A DNA stretch of 64,000 nucleotides from assembly GCF_900324465.2 (NCBI RefSeq), contig NC_046627.1:19969022-20033021 (forward strand), written 5' to 3'. A program made the translations under genes and the position numbers. Shown piece by piece: positions 37,900 through 50,824 of this stretch (within the stretch, counting starts at the first letter, position 1; every line of letters starts with the position of its first letter). The notes below the pieces were generated by a model. That model was not told the DNA's origin. It searched no databases and worked only from the letters and a program-made list of their open reading frames with translations. The DNA comes from Anabas testudineus. Its lineage: Eukaryota; Chordata; Actinopteri; Anabantiformes; Anabantidae.

Positions 37900-40829
37900 A
37901 TGAAGCTGTGCATCCTGCTCGTGCTTGGGACCCTGTTTGTCATCATTAATGGTAAGAGATATACAGCTACATGGTGCCATAGTTGCGTAAACGTTCCTGT
38001 GAAATTGTGCGCGAACTGATTCTAGGAAATTAAAATAGTTAAAGACGTTTCCTGCTGTTACTCTTGCTGGTCCTTCCTGATGTTGACATACTTGACTGAG
38101 GAAATAGTTTTTTAAACATCTGTACGTATATATGGGGCTGCCACATTATAATCTTTAATCCTGAAGCAGCATTTTGACTTCAACGTGACATTTATAATCT
38201 TGAATTAGGAAATCAGAGGGTGAGCAGCTGTTGTTTCGTAACAGCACAGGAAACTGTATGTATATAAACATGTGACAAGGTTAAAGCAGGTTGAAGACAC
38301 TGAACTTTAATAACTTTCTATCTTCACTGAAATATTAGGAAATATGTGTTTTTGCATGTTGTCACCCAGTTGTTACCAATAAATTAAAATACCGCACATC
38401 ACTGTCTAAGTTATGTTGTTTGTTTTTTATTTTTCTCTGTGGAATGAAACTCAAACTATAGAGACTTCAAACTTGCTTCTGGTTGGTTTTATAGTTGCAT
38501 GCTAACTCCGTCATAAGTGCATGTTAATGACTGTCTTGTATTTTTGGCCTGTAACTTAGTTGAACTCATGATTAAGTGTAAAAAGTGATTAATTATTTCA
38601 TAGCAGAGCCAAAGTAAAGTCTTTCCTCCTCCGCTGTGATGTGTTTCCTCTAAGTCATAAGTATTAACATATTTAATGAACCTATAATAATTGCACAAGT
38701 AGATTTGTTTGATGTTTGTTTGTTTGTTTGTTTGTTTTGAGAACACCTCATAGTGCTGGTGGAAAAAGTATGTAAACCCTTCATGACCTCAAATGTAGAT
38801 TATTGGTAATGTTAGTGTTATTAATTCCACTTAGATGAAAGATCAGATCACAGAAAGAGCGAACACCAAACAGAAGACATCTGCATCTTGTTAAACAGAA
38901 AACTCTTTTACACAAATGATTTAGACACTGACACTGTCAAGAGAGAGAAGCTTATTATCTAAGAATATCTGCACCAGCGACTAAAATTTTAATTCTGACT
39001 GTTCATGACAGGTTTGCCGCCGATCAGCAGAGACTTCAACAGCCACTGTCGGTGTCTGCAGGTGGAGTCGAGGATCATCCCTCCAGACAGTCTGAGGAGC
39101 ATCAAGCTCTTCCCTGAAGGGCCTCACTGCGCAGAAACTGAAATCATGTAAGTGATTTCATTGCACAGATTTGTTTTAGTACCCATGTTGAATCATCATA
39201 TATCACACACTGTGGCTATAAACAATGGTAGAAATCCTGTTCAACTGCTGCCAATGAGGATACTGACGTCACGACTTTAGTACTACATGAAGTTTTGCAA
39301 TTTCAGTGACTCTCTGATGCAGAGTTTACATTCAGCAGTTGCCAACAGTCAACAGTTGTATGTGTTTGACCTTTAAGTCCTAAGGCAGCTTTGCACAATA
39401 CAACAAAGTTGGTCAGTGAAAACACTTTTTTGTCATATAATATATATTCATCATATATATTTCGTTGCATTTTAGACAAAGTCCTACATTTGATGGAAAT
39501 GTAGTTTGCATGATAGAAAGTGGATTGTACATAATAAAAAATGAAAGATTAGGTGTTGCTTTTTTCCTTTTTTAACAATTTAGATGTTTGTATTTGTGAA
39601 AAGAAAGTTCACACATTTGCACTTCTAACCCTTTTTAATGTAAACGTCGATCTCCTTTGGTGCTCCCATCATTTTTTCAAATGTTTCAAAAGCTTTATGA
39701 ACATAGAAACTTATGTTACTCAATACCAGTGACTGGATCTTGCACTACTATACAGCAGAGACATAGTCTTTGCTGTATAGTATAATGCAGAACACGTGTT
39801 ACATGGGTAAGATATACTATACAACGTAGTTTACACCAGTCAGCCACAACATTGAAACCACCAGGTAGTTTTTTTTATGTTGTTTCTGGCTGGTTTCCTG
39901 TTTGGATAGAGCTTGTGACCTTTATTGCCTATCATGCTCCCCTGTCTCCTACCACTTCTGCTTAATGTCAATTTTTTTTTTTAAATGCCATAATAATCTT
40001 AGTGCGGGAATTATTACGAGTCAGAGCTTGTTTCACTATTTACTCTGATGGTTCCAACAAAAACACTAGTCAGCCAAGCAGAAGATTTCCATGTAATGTG
40101 AACAGTCTCACTTTTATCACGTTGTTGTTTGTATGTTGTGAAATAGTTGTGGGAAAGCATGTAAATGCAGAATAAGACACTCCTGTTATCAGCTTCTAGA
40201 AAAAATAATGTTGCCCTCATTGCTCAAGTACCAACCGATGTAGCAAAGTGATGACGCAGCGTAGCACAGTCATAGATAAAAGGCAACTGTGCTGAATCAC
40301 ATCTTGTATAAATTATTTTGATCGAGGCCACATTACATGTGTTTGGTATTGTTACTGTGACTTTGAGTGAGAAAAAAATTTGTTTTATTCTTTCTTTCCC
40401 ACCTCAAATATGTTCTGGCAGTTTGAAGGAACGTTTAATGTAAAATTCTGCGTCAGAACTTGTGTGTGCCAAGTGTAATTGTACCTCTGGTCCCCTAAGG
40501 CTGTTACATGCTCCCACTTGCTCAGGTTAACACAAACAAATTATGATAATGAATAGATCTACTGTTTGATGTGCACCATTTATGCCAATTAAATAAATTA
40601 AAACAAAACATCCACTCTAGGTCAAATCTAAAATCCCAGCAAGGTTAAATAATGTCTGCCTCTAACATACCTATGGTCTTCTTTGTTTTTTAGAGCTGAG
40701 CTGATAAACAAGGAGAAGGTCTGTCTGAACCCAAAGTCCACCTGGGTGAAGAAGCTGATCAGCTTTGTTCTTGAGAAGCAGCTGCACCACCAGGGAAATG
40801 CACCCAAGAAATCCCAAGTTCCCAATTAA
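37900..40829 (+). CDS. CXC chemokine, CXCL13-like, ELR-negative
   Basis: Secreted CXC chemokine. Three exons: 37900-37951, 39012-39147, 40694-40829; phases agree, 324 nt, 107 aa. Signal peptide MKLCILLVLGTLFVIING. The mature chain begins LPPISRDFNSHCRC with no ELR before C-X-C; further cysteines are in EGPHCAETEI and EKVCLNPKSTW. The pattern CRC...ESRIIPP...IKLFPEG..C...EII...VC.NP...WVKKL and a basic tail (LEKQLHHQGNAPKKSQVPN) resemble CXCL13 more than CXCL8, but the choice is tentative. The third and fourth exons of the usual CXC layout are merged here. The first intron is about 1 kb and the second about 1.5 kb, much longer than in the neighbouring chemokines. AATAAA at 40896-40901. The gene sits downstream of the two CXCL9/10/11-like genes, and in mammals CXCL13 also neighbours CXCL9-11. 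Confidence 0.8.
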
Positions 40830-40895
40830 AACATATCACAGTTTAAACTGTGACTCTTCCCCTGCAGTCATGAGCCATGCAGTATTACTTTATTG

Positions 40896-40901
40896 AATAA
40901 A
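40896..40901 (+). terminator. Polyadenylation signal of CXCL13-like gene
   Basis: AATAAA 67 nt past the stop. In unit B the same place reads GAAGAAATG, so the signal is lost in the relic. Confidence 0.65.
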
Positions 40902-41009
40902 TGTCGGTGTTGGTCTTTGTGTAACTTTAACTTATTCTTGGTTTTATTTCTACTTCTTCGTGTTTTCATTTCAGAATTTATTCTGACTGGATGTTTTTTA
41001 TACACATTT

Positions 41010-43450
41010 TTTAAACACAAGTTTCACTTTCTGGCTTTGTGTTGCTAAGGATGTATTAAACAAAGGGTTATAAATGTGCCACTACATTTAAGCTGAGGCG
41101 ACCACTTGTACTGAAAATGTGATGACAATTCATGTGCATAAGGTGTTTAAATGTGTTTGTGAAGTGTGATCTGGGATGAAAATCATGTTAAGGCGTTTGA
41201 TTGTATGACCCTTCGAAAGCAGATACTGTAGCATGAAGTTTGTAACACTCTAAAATGTACCTTTTATTAATGCTTCACTGATCGCAACAAATGATTTCTT
41301 TTGAGCATTGACAGAATCACAACATGCTGAAACGTCTAATTAAAAGCTTTATATAAATCAAACAGATGGTTACAAAGTAAAATGTGTGTTACAGCAACAA
41401 TTAGATACGGTGTCTTGCTGTGCGCTTTGTTGAACAGCTGCCAATAAACTCAACTGTAATATGACACGTTTAAAGTGTTTAGAGTCTTATTTTGGCATGG
41501 TAACATTTGGAAATTAGCACTGAACACACAGTCGAGCTGAGACAGATGGGAATCATTAGGTATCTGGTCATAAAGCAAAGTGCTGCACAGACAATGATTC
41601 AGCTCTGGATGATGGTTTGATTTATATATGTGGTACTCCCCACAATGGTCCATGAGACATGTCATAGATGTGAACATCATGGTGGCGATTAGTGCTGGTT
41701 CACCAAATAAGTAGCCAAGTAGGCTTCATCCCACTGGGACCACAGTGAATAACACTTCATGGACGTCCATCCCATCCAATAGAAGTAGAGCATAGCATAG
41801 CTAAAAATGATATATAGGCACTACCATGATGTTTTTAGTCTTAGGAGCCCAGGTGCATACCTTCAGTATGCATACCTTCAGTATGCATACCTTCAGTATG
41901 CCAAATAGGCCAAGTTTCTGTCCACAAAGAGTGCACACACCTGTGACATTTGCAATTTAGTCATCACTTAATTAAAACAGTTTGGGTGGAACATGATATA
42001 AGACTAAATAGAAACCAAACCGTTGACACTTTGTTGGGACACACAGGAAACTCTCTTGCGACTTCTAATATATATGTGTCATCAAGGAGTAACCACCTGG
42101 TTACCTGAGCAGCAGCAGGTACTCCATCCTGATATCACTAGTGGCAAGGGCCCTGAGAAAACACAAAACTTGTGAACAGGCAACTACATACACCCACATT
42201 TGGAGATGAATAGATGTTTACACAGGATCACTGGAAACCCTTGAAGAATAAAAGTTATTATGTTTAACATAACCAAATATATTTCCCTTGGCTGTCTCTA
42301 CAAGAACTATTTATGTATGATAACAATACATGATAATGATGACTTAAGTGAAAATCGAAACTTGGCATAGTGTATTAGAAGAAATGTTCATAAAGTGAAT
42401 GTTCTACAGCTGGAAATCTGAATATTGCTGAATCTGAGTGGAGCAATAAGTGAATTTTTAGATCCATCAGTACCAACAGGTGTACCTCATCTTATGACAA
42501 GGTCAAGGATCAGGTAAATTGCCTTTAACACAGCATAAAAGCATAAAAAATATTCCCTCTCTCTTTAAGAAACTGAAAAATTATATCATTAAAATGATAT
42601 CATTATATCATTAAAATTCCTTTGAGGATAAATCAGCTAAGCAAACAAAACCCTTATAATAACAATAATAGTTGGATATAAGGCAGAGTAGTTATTCTAG
42701 TTAATGTGTGAAATGTCTGATTGTGCAACAACACTGATTGTAAGCCTCTTTACTGTAAAACGCCAGAAAGCACCAGCACACCTACATTAAAAACATATAT
42801 TTATTAAAATTTACAAATACTTTTCAGGAAAATAGCTCACTCTCATTGGCCATAACTATAAACATAAAAAAAAAGTGGCTGGATAGGATAGAGGTGAGAT
42901 CACCATCAGGTCGACCTAGCCTGAAATTTCAGCATTATCTGTCTGACTTTATGATTAATGATTTCCATCTGACTCACGTCCGCATTATCTGCGTGGGCAA
43001 GTTGGCCTAGTTTCAGCTGTGAAATACTACAATGAGAGAAGATTGCCTGATAGGGGAAATGTCAAATAAAGTGGGTTTTTGTCATATATATCCATCAATA
43101 CTAAAACCAACACATATTTGTTTGAAGAACAAGATAAACAAAAATATTCTTTACAGGAAGGCACATAGAAAACAAAACAAGTGATTTCCCACAGTAAAGA
43201 TAAATGACTTTGTTGTTCAGGGCGTGACCAACCACAGGTCGATTATAATAGAAGAATTTAAAATGACTGAAAACAAAAAGATGACTCCAAAAAACAATCA
43301 AATTTGTGGGTTTGTTAATTTAAACTCCTGAAGTCAGATGGAAAGTAATAATCATCTCCAGCACCACAATAAGACATTGTTTCAGTGTAAAGGAGACAAG
43401 CTGAACAGCAGCTTCACCGGGCATTGGGTCAGAAAGTCAAGTTAAGAATG
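41010..43450. other. Gene-free AT-rich region
   Basis: I see no gene. It holds a three-copy 15-bp tandem repeat at 41855-41899 (unit GCATACCTTCAGTAT) and otherwise unrecognised AT-rich DNA. Confidence 0.5.
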
Positions 43451-43479
43451 AATTAAAACTGCTTCAATAATCGAGAGTC

Positions 43480-43820
43480 TGTGTTGCAGGAAATTCTGAG
43501 GATTCATCTGGTGCAACGACATAACCCTTCCCCAGGGGGAACCATGCCTGCAGGGCTTCTGTCCAGCTACTAGTATCACAGAAGGTCAACAAGATGTCAA
43601 AGACTGTGAACAGACAGAGATAGAAAGAGAGTTTATTAAAAGGTGGGGGCACCTACCTGGGGGGAGGTGTTCCCCAGGTATAAAATCCCTGATTTCCCTT
43701 TGTTCAGGGTCTTTTTTCATTCTGACCGCTCTTAAACCTTCTTTGCAAAGAAATAAAACCTTGTCGGCCAGCAGAGGTCTCAATTTCATTTTTCACCAGC
43801 AGAGGAAAATTTCCACAACA
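43480..43820 (+). mobile_element. Possible LTR fragment (fossil)
   Basis: TATAAAA at 43679-43685, AATAAA at 43752-43757 and a terminal TTTCCACAACA give the promoter / poly(A) / CA-end order of a retroelement LTR. The left end is unclear and no target duplication was found. Low confidence. Confidence 0.3.
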
Positions 43821-43858
43821 ATCACAATCTCTTTAAAAGTCTCTTTCCAGAGCGAAGC

Positions 43859-44233
43859 TTGATTCCAAAGCATCACCTAATGATCCATTACCCAAGCTGC
43901 ATTAGAAAGATTGGGCCACTTGTACATATGTGGTGCATGAGGTTTGAAAGAAAGCACAACTTCTTCAAAAAATCTGTGAAGAATTTTAAAAACATCACAA
44001 AAATACTAGTCAAGAAACACCAGAAACAATTAGCTTTTCATTTTGAAAATTTTTATTTTAAAAGATTAGAATTTGGCTCTATTAATGAAGTTTTGGTTAG
44101 CACTTTAGAGGGCAGTGAGGCACTACATGGAACTTTTGATTTATCTTATGTTTCCACAACTTCCTGGGTCAAAAACTATGGCGCGGAGTATCAGGTTGGC
44201 ATGTGTGTATGTTTAATAATAACATTCAAATAA
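43859..44233 (+). other. Conserved-looking fragment, probably transposon-derived
   Basis: Open frame of 124 codons starting MIPKHHLMIHYPSCIRKIGP and containing LVHMWCMRFERKHNFFKKSV and KNFKNITKILVKKHQKQLAF. I recall KPKHHxxxHYP...GPLxxxWCMRFExKH in metazoan uncharacterised transposon-associated proteins but cannot name the family. There is no start context or neighbouring exon; it sits beside a palindromic repeat (44260-44500), suggesting both belong to one element. Confidence 0.35.
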
Positions 44234-44259
44234 TTTTCAACACTTGTTTTGACGTTAGA

Positions 44260-44500
44260 AAATCAACACTACTTAGTGTTAAATTCAAACAGTAACACTG
44301 TTGTTAAATTTTGTCCACACTCGCTCAGTGTTAGTCAGTGTTAATTTTTAACTCCATACAGTGTTGAAAGAACACTGAGTGAAACATTTAACACTTTTGA
44401 AAGGGTTAATTTAACACTTAAAAGAGTGGACACGTATACTTTTGTAGTGTTAAATTTAACACTGTCATAGTTAATTTAACACTAGCGATTTTGCTGTGTA
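44260..44500. repeat. Palindrome-rich repeat with GTGTTAAATTTAACAC motifs
   Basis: Many copies of GTGTTAA/TTAACAC in both orientations, including AGTGTTAAATTTAACACTGT. Similar text is frequent in fish genomes as terminal parts of DNA elements. No coding. Confidence 0.5.
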
Positions 44501-45480
44501 TTGTTTCCAAAACTGAAAGAAATAAGGAAAATAAATTGTATCAAAGAGAATCAAACAGGGTAAAACAGTCAATATGGAAATGTGAATGTACTGTACTGCA
44601 TAAAGAAATGTGTTTCTATTATCCTAAGTTCTCTGATATACAAAAACTGAACTTTATCATCTTCATGGCAGGATTACCGCAGGATTATTCTATTACACTG
44701 CTTTAGTTTTAGATATTGGTACCTGATAAACTTCCAACTTTTTGCAGAAGTGATATACAGTTACCCAACAGCAATGTGAAAAACGTGTGGAGAGTATGCC
44801 TTTTCATGTCTTAATATAGAGTTTTATTTTAATCATTCAAATTCTGCAAACACTGCATCTAATTTGATATTTTAAGTGTTGTCATTTCCTTTAAATGCAC
44901 AGTATTTTCTAAATAACAATAGTTTTATTTGGAATTTAGGAGAAGCATTGTCAGCATTCATTTCGACAGTACATGAACAAAAAATCCCTAAGAAACTGAT
45001 TTTTTTGCAGAGGTGTCTTATTTTTTTTCCAGAGCTGTATTTTAATTCTGTTATTATACTGTCTGTCTGTTGATGGTAAATTACCTGTGACCTGAGAAGG
45101 TTTGGGAGTAGTTATAACTAATAGTAGCAGTATTCAGGGAATAAGTAGCAGTCGTTTTAAAAATGTGGTCAGATATCTCCATCTGCTGATCAAATGATGC
45201 ATTACGTTAGATACCATCAGGCAAATTGAATCCTACTAAGATGCAGCAATCCTGCCTTAGGATAATTCATTCATAAATACAGATTTTAAATAAATTTAAT
45301 TGTTCAAACCTTCTTCAGCATCTGGTGAGAGGTAGATCAGAGCTTCTGCTGGAAACAAGTCCAACTGTCCTCTGAAATTAACACAACAAAATGAATGAAA
45401 GTGCATCAGAGTCTGAGGTCTCGGGTTAAATATTCAAACTGTGCCTGAAGAAAATTTGATTACTGGGGAGTTTTGGAGAG
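44501..45480. other. Gene-free AT-rich stretch
   Basis: No gene or repeat recognised. Confidence 0.4.
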
Positions 45481-45489
45481 GGGGAGCCT

Positions 45490-47815
45490 CTATAAACTTC
45501 TTATTGTCCTGTAATTCTTCTTCTCTTTCGTCTTTTCCCATCGGGGGTCGCCACAGCGAATCATCCTTTTCCACCTCACTCTGTCATGGACATCTTCTAC
45601 CCTAACATTAGCCAACCTCATGTCCTCTGTTAAGACATCCATATATCTCCTCTAAGGTCGTCCTCTTGCCCTCCTGCCTGGCAGCTCCATCTCCAACATC
45701 CTTCTACCAATATACTCACTATCCCTCCTCTGAACATGTCCGAACCATCTCAGTCTGGCCTCTCTGACTTTGTCGCTAACACAGGCAACGTGAGCCGTCC
45801 CTCTGATGTACTCGTTCCTAATTCTGTCTAACCTGGTCACTCCTAAGGAGAACCTCAACATCTTCATCTCTGCTCCCTCCCTCTCAGCCTCTTGTCTCTT
45901 TCTCACTGCTACCGTCTCTAACCCATAGAGCAGAGCTGGTCTCACCACTGTCTTGTACACCTTTCCTTTGAGTCTTGCTGACACTCTTCTGTCACACAAC
46001 ACTCCTGACACTTTCCTCCACCCGCTCCCACCTGCCTGCACTCGCCTCTTCACCTCTTTTCCACACTCTCCATCACACTGAACTGTTGACCCCAAGTACT
46101 TAAACTCCTGCACCTTCTTCACCTCAGCCCCCTGTAACCTAACGCTTCTACCTTGATCCCTCTCGTTTAGACACATGTATTCTGTCTTACTACGACTGAC
46201 CTTCATGCCTCTTCTTTCCAGAGCAAACCTCCACCTCTCCAGCTGTTCCTCTACCTGCTCTCTACTTTCACTGGAAATCACAATGTCATCCGCAAACATC
46301 ATTGTCCAGGGAGATTCCTGTCTGACCTCATCTGTAAGCCTGTCCATCAGCATAGCAAACAAGAAGGGACTCAAAGCTGATCCTTGGTGTAGTCCCACCT
46401 CCACCTTGAACTCCTCTGTCTGACCTACAGCACATCTCACCACCGTCATACTTCTCTCATACATGTCCTGAACTACTCTGACGTACTTCTCTGCCACTCC
46501 CGACGACCTCATACAGTACCACAGCTCCTCCCTCGGCACCCTGTCATACGCCTTCTCTAAATCTACAAAGACACAATGCAGCTCCTTCTGACCATCTCTG
46601 TACTTTTCCATCAACATTCTCAACATGCTCACAAATCTCCACCTTCTTCCTAAGCCTGGCTTCCACTACTCTTTCCCACAGCTTCATTGTGTGGCTCATC
46701 AACTTTATTCCTCTATAGTTGCTGCAGTTCTGCGTGTCGCCCTTGTTCTTACAGATCGGAACCAGAACGCTTCTCCTCCATTCCTCAGGCATCTTCTCAC
46801 TCTCTAGAATCCTATTGAACAAACTGGTTAGAAACTCCACTGCTGTCTCTCCTAAGCACTTCCACACCTCCACAGGTACGTCATCAGGACCAACCGCCTT
46901 TCCACTCTTCATCCTTTTCAGAGCCTTCCTCACCTCATCCTTTCCAATCTCTGCTATTTCCTGCTCCACAACATCCACATTTTCCTCCCTTCTTTCCCTG
47001 TCATTTTCCTCATTCATCAGCTCCTCAAAATACTCCTCCCATCTTTTCTGCACACTCTCCTGGGTTGTTAGCACCTTTCCATCTCTGTCCTTAATCACCC
47101 TTACCTGTTGCACATCCTTCCCATCTCTATCTCTCTGTCTGGCTAGCCTGTACAAGTCCTTCTTTCCTTCCTTCGTGTCTAACCTATCGTACAGCTCATC
47201 GTAAGCTATCTGTTATCCCTCTTCACTCTACGCTGCACTTCCTTGTACTCCTGTCTACTTTCCTCAGTCCTTTCTACATCCCACTTCCTTCTAGCCAACC
47301 TCTTCCTCTGGATGCATTCCTGTACTTCCTCATTCCACCACCAAGTGTCTTTACCTTCTTTCCTCTTTCCAGATGACACACCTAGCACCTTCCTACCTGT
47401 TTCCCTGATAACCTCTGCTGTAGTTTCCCAGTCATCTGGAAGCTCATCCTGACCACCAAGAACCTGTCTCAACCTCTGCCTGAATTCCTCACAAGTTTCT
47501 TCATTCTTTAGCTTCCACCACTTGGTCTTCTTTTCTGTCTTCCCTCTCTTCTTCTTCCTGACCTCCAGAGTCATCTTACACACCACCATGCGGTGCTGTC
47601 TGGCTACACTCTCTCCTACCACCACTTTGCAGTCACTAACCTCTCTCAAATGACCTCGTCTACATAGGATGTAATCCACCTGCGTACTGCGTAAGAGTCC
47701 CTGTTCTCAAACCTATGCTCCTGCCTTTTCCCTTCTCTTTCTGACCACGAACCCTTCTGCCTCCCCTCTTTCTTCGACCAACAGTAGTCCAATTTCCACC
47801 GGCAGCCTAGGTTAA
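45490..47815 (-). mobile_element. RTE-clade LINE, 5'-truncated
   Basis: The minus strand carries, 5' to 3': end of the endonuclease region (MDYILCRRGHLREVSDCKVV, ...DTWWWNEEVQECIQRKRLAR), the linker and fingers (MKSGKAVGPDDVPVEVWKCL, NYRGIKLMSHTMKLWERVVE) and the palm (LHCVFVDLEKAYDRVPREEL, GLHQGSALSPFLFAMLMDRL, MFADDIVISSESREQVEEQL), then the C-terminal region GLETVAVRKRQEAEREGAEM and LRWFGHVQRRDSEYIGRRML. At least two frame changes separate the pieces. The AF-DLEKAYDRVPR and FADD signatures are typical of RTE. A piece of it recurs at 62811-62950. Confidence 0.85.
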
Positions 47816-49205
47816 CAGCATCAGTGGCGGTCGTTGTTAACCCGGGCCTCGACCGATCAGGTATGAAAGTCTTATGGATGATTTGCTGTTCCTGCTCCGG
47901 TCCCGGTTACCACAGCTTGGGCTCCGGTCACAGTCACAGCTCCTGTTCCTGCTCCCGTTCCGGTCACCACAGCTCCAGTACCAGTCACCGCTGCTCCAGC
48001 TTCAGTTTCTGCCAGCGCAGCTGCTCCAGTTCCTGCCCTCGGAGCATCCGCCCACCGCTCCTCCGCCGGCTCTCCAGGCACCCGCTCTTCAGCCGGCTCT
48101 CCAGGCTCCCGCTGCTCAGCTGAATCTCCTGGTGCCTCCCTCCGCCTGCCCGGCTCGGTGCTTTTGGGCCCTCCTCCGGGCCTCACTCCTCCTGCCCGGC
48201 CTGGTTTGGTTTTGGGCCGTCTGGAATCCGGCCCTTGCCGAGGGGGTTCTGTCATGATTCCAGCCTTGTTGCTGTTTGGGTTTCCCCCCATTCTCTTATT
48301 TTGACAACTTCCTGTTTCCTCTTTCCAGTCTGATCACATGCACTCACCTAATTGACTACACCTGGTCTCCCCCACACTAGAAATACAAGCCTGCTCACCT
48401 TTCTCCCCTGCCAGTCTGTTCTCAACTCCCAGATACTATCTTGACTTGTTTTGGATTTTTTGGACTCTGCCTGCCCTGGACCCCGTCTCTTGCCTGACCC
48501 CCTGGTGCTGTGAGTTCTATTTATTCACCGTCATTTCCCCTGCTCACAGTACCAGACCTGTACTGGTATCTGCCTGATTCCCCTTCTTGGACCTGCACCC
48601 CTTCTACCCTGTCTCCTTTGGATGCCCCCTCATTGGATCAGCCTGACCTGACCCTGCTTCCCGTTTACCCCTCTGGTACTGTGAGTTTTCCCTCTGTTCT
48701 GTTTTCTCCCTCTTTGTCCTCTTCCCTGCTCTGACTGTTTGGCCCTCTTTGTGTTTTGACATGGATTGTGTTTCAGTTGTGGATTTTGCCTGCCTGACCT
48801 TTCTCGGAACTGCCTAACTGTTTATGACCGGGATTACCCTCGACCTCTGAGTTTAGCCTTGTGGATTATTGTTTGGACTGTATGTGTTCATAACGCCCAT
48901 CCTGTTTTCCCACACTGGGTTTAGACATTGCATTACATTGGATTGGACTGTATTCTCATGGTGCTTGTGTGATACTTTTGTTACACTCCTGAACCTTATC
49001 CATTATCATCCATTTTGTCCATGTGCTCTCGGTTGGTCAGCCATCTTGGTCGTGACGTTACTTCCGGTTTCCACCCAGACCACCATACTCATCCAACGTC
49101 GTCTCGTCCCTTCTAGTGACTCTTGAATTCATTGACTTACGGTTGCTCTTTGCTATAAATAAATATTGCCTATTTAGTCCTGTCCTGTCTTATCTCTGGT
49201 CCTGG
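47816..49205 (+). mobile_element. Gypsy-type LTR retrotransposon, 3' part (fossil)
   Basis: 47816-48250 is GC-rich Pro/Ala-coding-like 3' internal sequence ending in a purine-rich tract (GAGGGGG). 48251 onward, starting TGTCATGATTCC, looks like a 3' LTR, with AATAAATA near its right end. It is cut off by the L2 tail at about 49206 and is broken, with only its 3' portion left. Base composition is clearly richer in GC than the host genes. Confidence 0.6.
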
Positions 49206-50815
49206 AGTTCAATTCAATTCAATTTTATTTGTAGAGCGCTTTTTACAATTGACATTGTCACAAAGCAGCTTTACACAACCAAAGAACAGTACATGAATAG
49301 TGAATGTGTAAGAAGACAGAGAGACAGGAAGAGGGAAAAGGGAGAGGGAAAGAGAGAGGGAGAGGGAAAGAGAGAGAAGAGGAGAGATTGCAGTTAGTTG
49401 TATTCACAGATAAAGTTTGAGGTGAATGTATATTTAGTGTAGTGCAGCAGGGACTCCGGCAGGACTAATTATGACAGCCTAACTAAAAGGGTGGGTTCAG
49501 AAGGAAACAGACATGAGGAGGGCGCACTGGGATGTAGAGCAACCAAACACTTCACCATCAACAAACCTGAGTGATCAGTGAGAGTTGGGAAGACAGCATC
49601 TAAACATACCAGTTCACCATAATGCTCTACATCCATGAGTCCTTCCCAAATGTATTTACTCAAATGCTTGACTAAATAGGTAGGTTTTCAGCCTAGACTC
49701 AAACACGGAGACTGTGTCTGAGTCCCGAACGCTATTTGGAAGGCTATTCCATAACTTTGGGGCTTTGTAAGAAAAAGCTCTGCCCCCAGCTGTAGTTTTT
49801 AGGATACGAGGCACTGACAGGTAGCCAGCATCCTCTGATCGAAGCAGGCGTGGTGGATCATAAGACACTAGCAATTCCCTTAGATACTGTGGCGCAAGAC
49901 CATTTAATGCTTTAAATGTCAAAGGTAGTATTTTAAAATCAATGCGAAATTTCAAGGGGAGCCAATGAAGTGTAGATAAGATAGGGGTGATGTGATCGTA
50001 TCTTCTGGTTCTAGTGAGGACTCTCGCTGCTGCATTCTGAACTAACTGAAGCTTGTTTATGCACCTGGTTGAACAGTAAGGCATTACAGTAGTCCAACCT
50101 AGAGGTGATGAAAGCATGGACTAATTTTTCTGCATCATTTAGTGACAAAATATTCCTTATCTTGGCAATATTTCTGAGGTGAAAGAAAGCTGTCCTGGTG
50201 ATATTATCTACATGAGCTTCAAATAAAAGACTGGAATCTAGAATCACACCAAGGTCTTTGACTGTTGCACTAGATGTAATGCAGATGATCCTATAACTAG
50301 TACTTCTGTCTTATCAGGATTTAGCAGAAGGAAGTTAATTAGCATCCAGCCTCGTATATCCTTTACACATTGCTCAACTCTATTAAGCTGTTTGATCTCA
50401 TCTGGTTTTGATGAAACATATAACTGTGTGTCGTCAGCATAACAATGAAAGTTAATACCATGTTTACGGATAATGTTGCCCAGAGGAAGCACAAGCATAG
50501 TGACGCTACCCTGATCAGTGGCCAATAGGAGGTCATTTACTACTTTAACAAGTGCCGTCTCTGTGCTGTGATGAGGCCTAAATCCTGACTGATAGTTTGT
50601 GTACGTTTTCTATGAAGATACGAGGATAGCTGCCCAGCTACTATATTTTCGAGAATCTTAGAGATAAAGGGGAGGTTTGATATCGGCCTGTAATTGGACA
50701 GCTGACAAGGGTCGAGATCAGGTTTCTTGATTAGCGGTTTAATAACTGCTAATTTAAAACACTTGGGACATACCCACAGCTGAGTGAGGAATTTATGATT
50801 GATGAGGAGTTCTTC
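49206..50815 (-). mobile_element. L2/Maui-type LINE, 5'-truncated
   Basis: Minus-strand reverse transcriptase: KPDLDPCQLSNYRPISNLPF and ISKILENIVAGQLSSYL (50740-50610), QSGFRPHHSTETALVKVVND (50590-50530), INFHCYADDTQLYVSSKPDE (YADD), then SRLDYCNALL and VQNAAARVLTRTRRYDHITP to GGRAFSYKAPKLWNSLPNSV and FESRLKTYLFSQAF. The 3' tail begins at 49206 with AATTCAATTTTATTTGTAGA. It contains a GA-rich run at 49313-49387. Frames are broken. It borders the start of unit B. Confidence 0.85.
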
Positions 50816-50824
50816 CTCCAGCTT

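Noticed and set aside
40628-40825. Minus-strand 65-codon frame repeated at 63597-63794
   Set aside because: Antisense of the last CXCL13-like exon; duplicated with it.
41855-41899. Possible CRISPR-like array from three 15-bp repeats
   Set aside because: Repeats are directly adjacent without spacers and the DNA is vertebrate; it is a short tandem repeat.
46719-47204. Plus-strand Ser/Phe-rich 161-codon frame
   Set aside because: Shadow of the RTE LINE coded on the minus strand.
47824-48291. Pro/Ala/Gly-rich frames on both strands
   Set aside because: GC-rich low-complexity sequence of an LTR element's 3' part; several overlapping frames stay open by composition alone.
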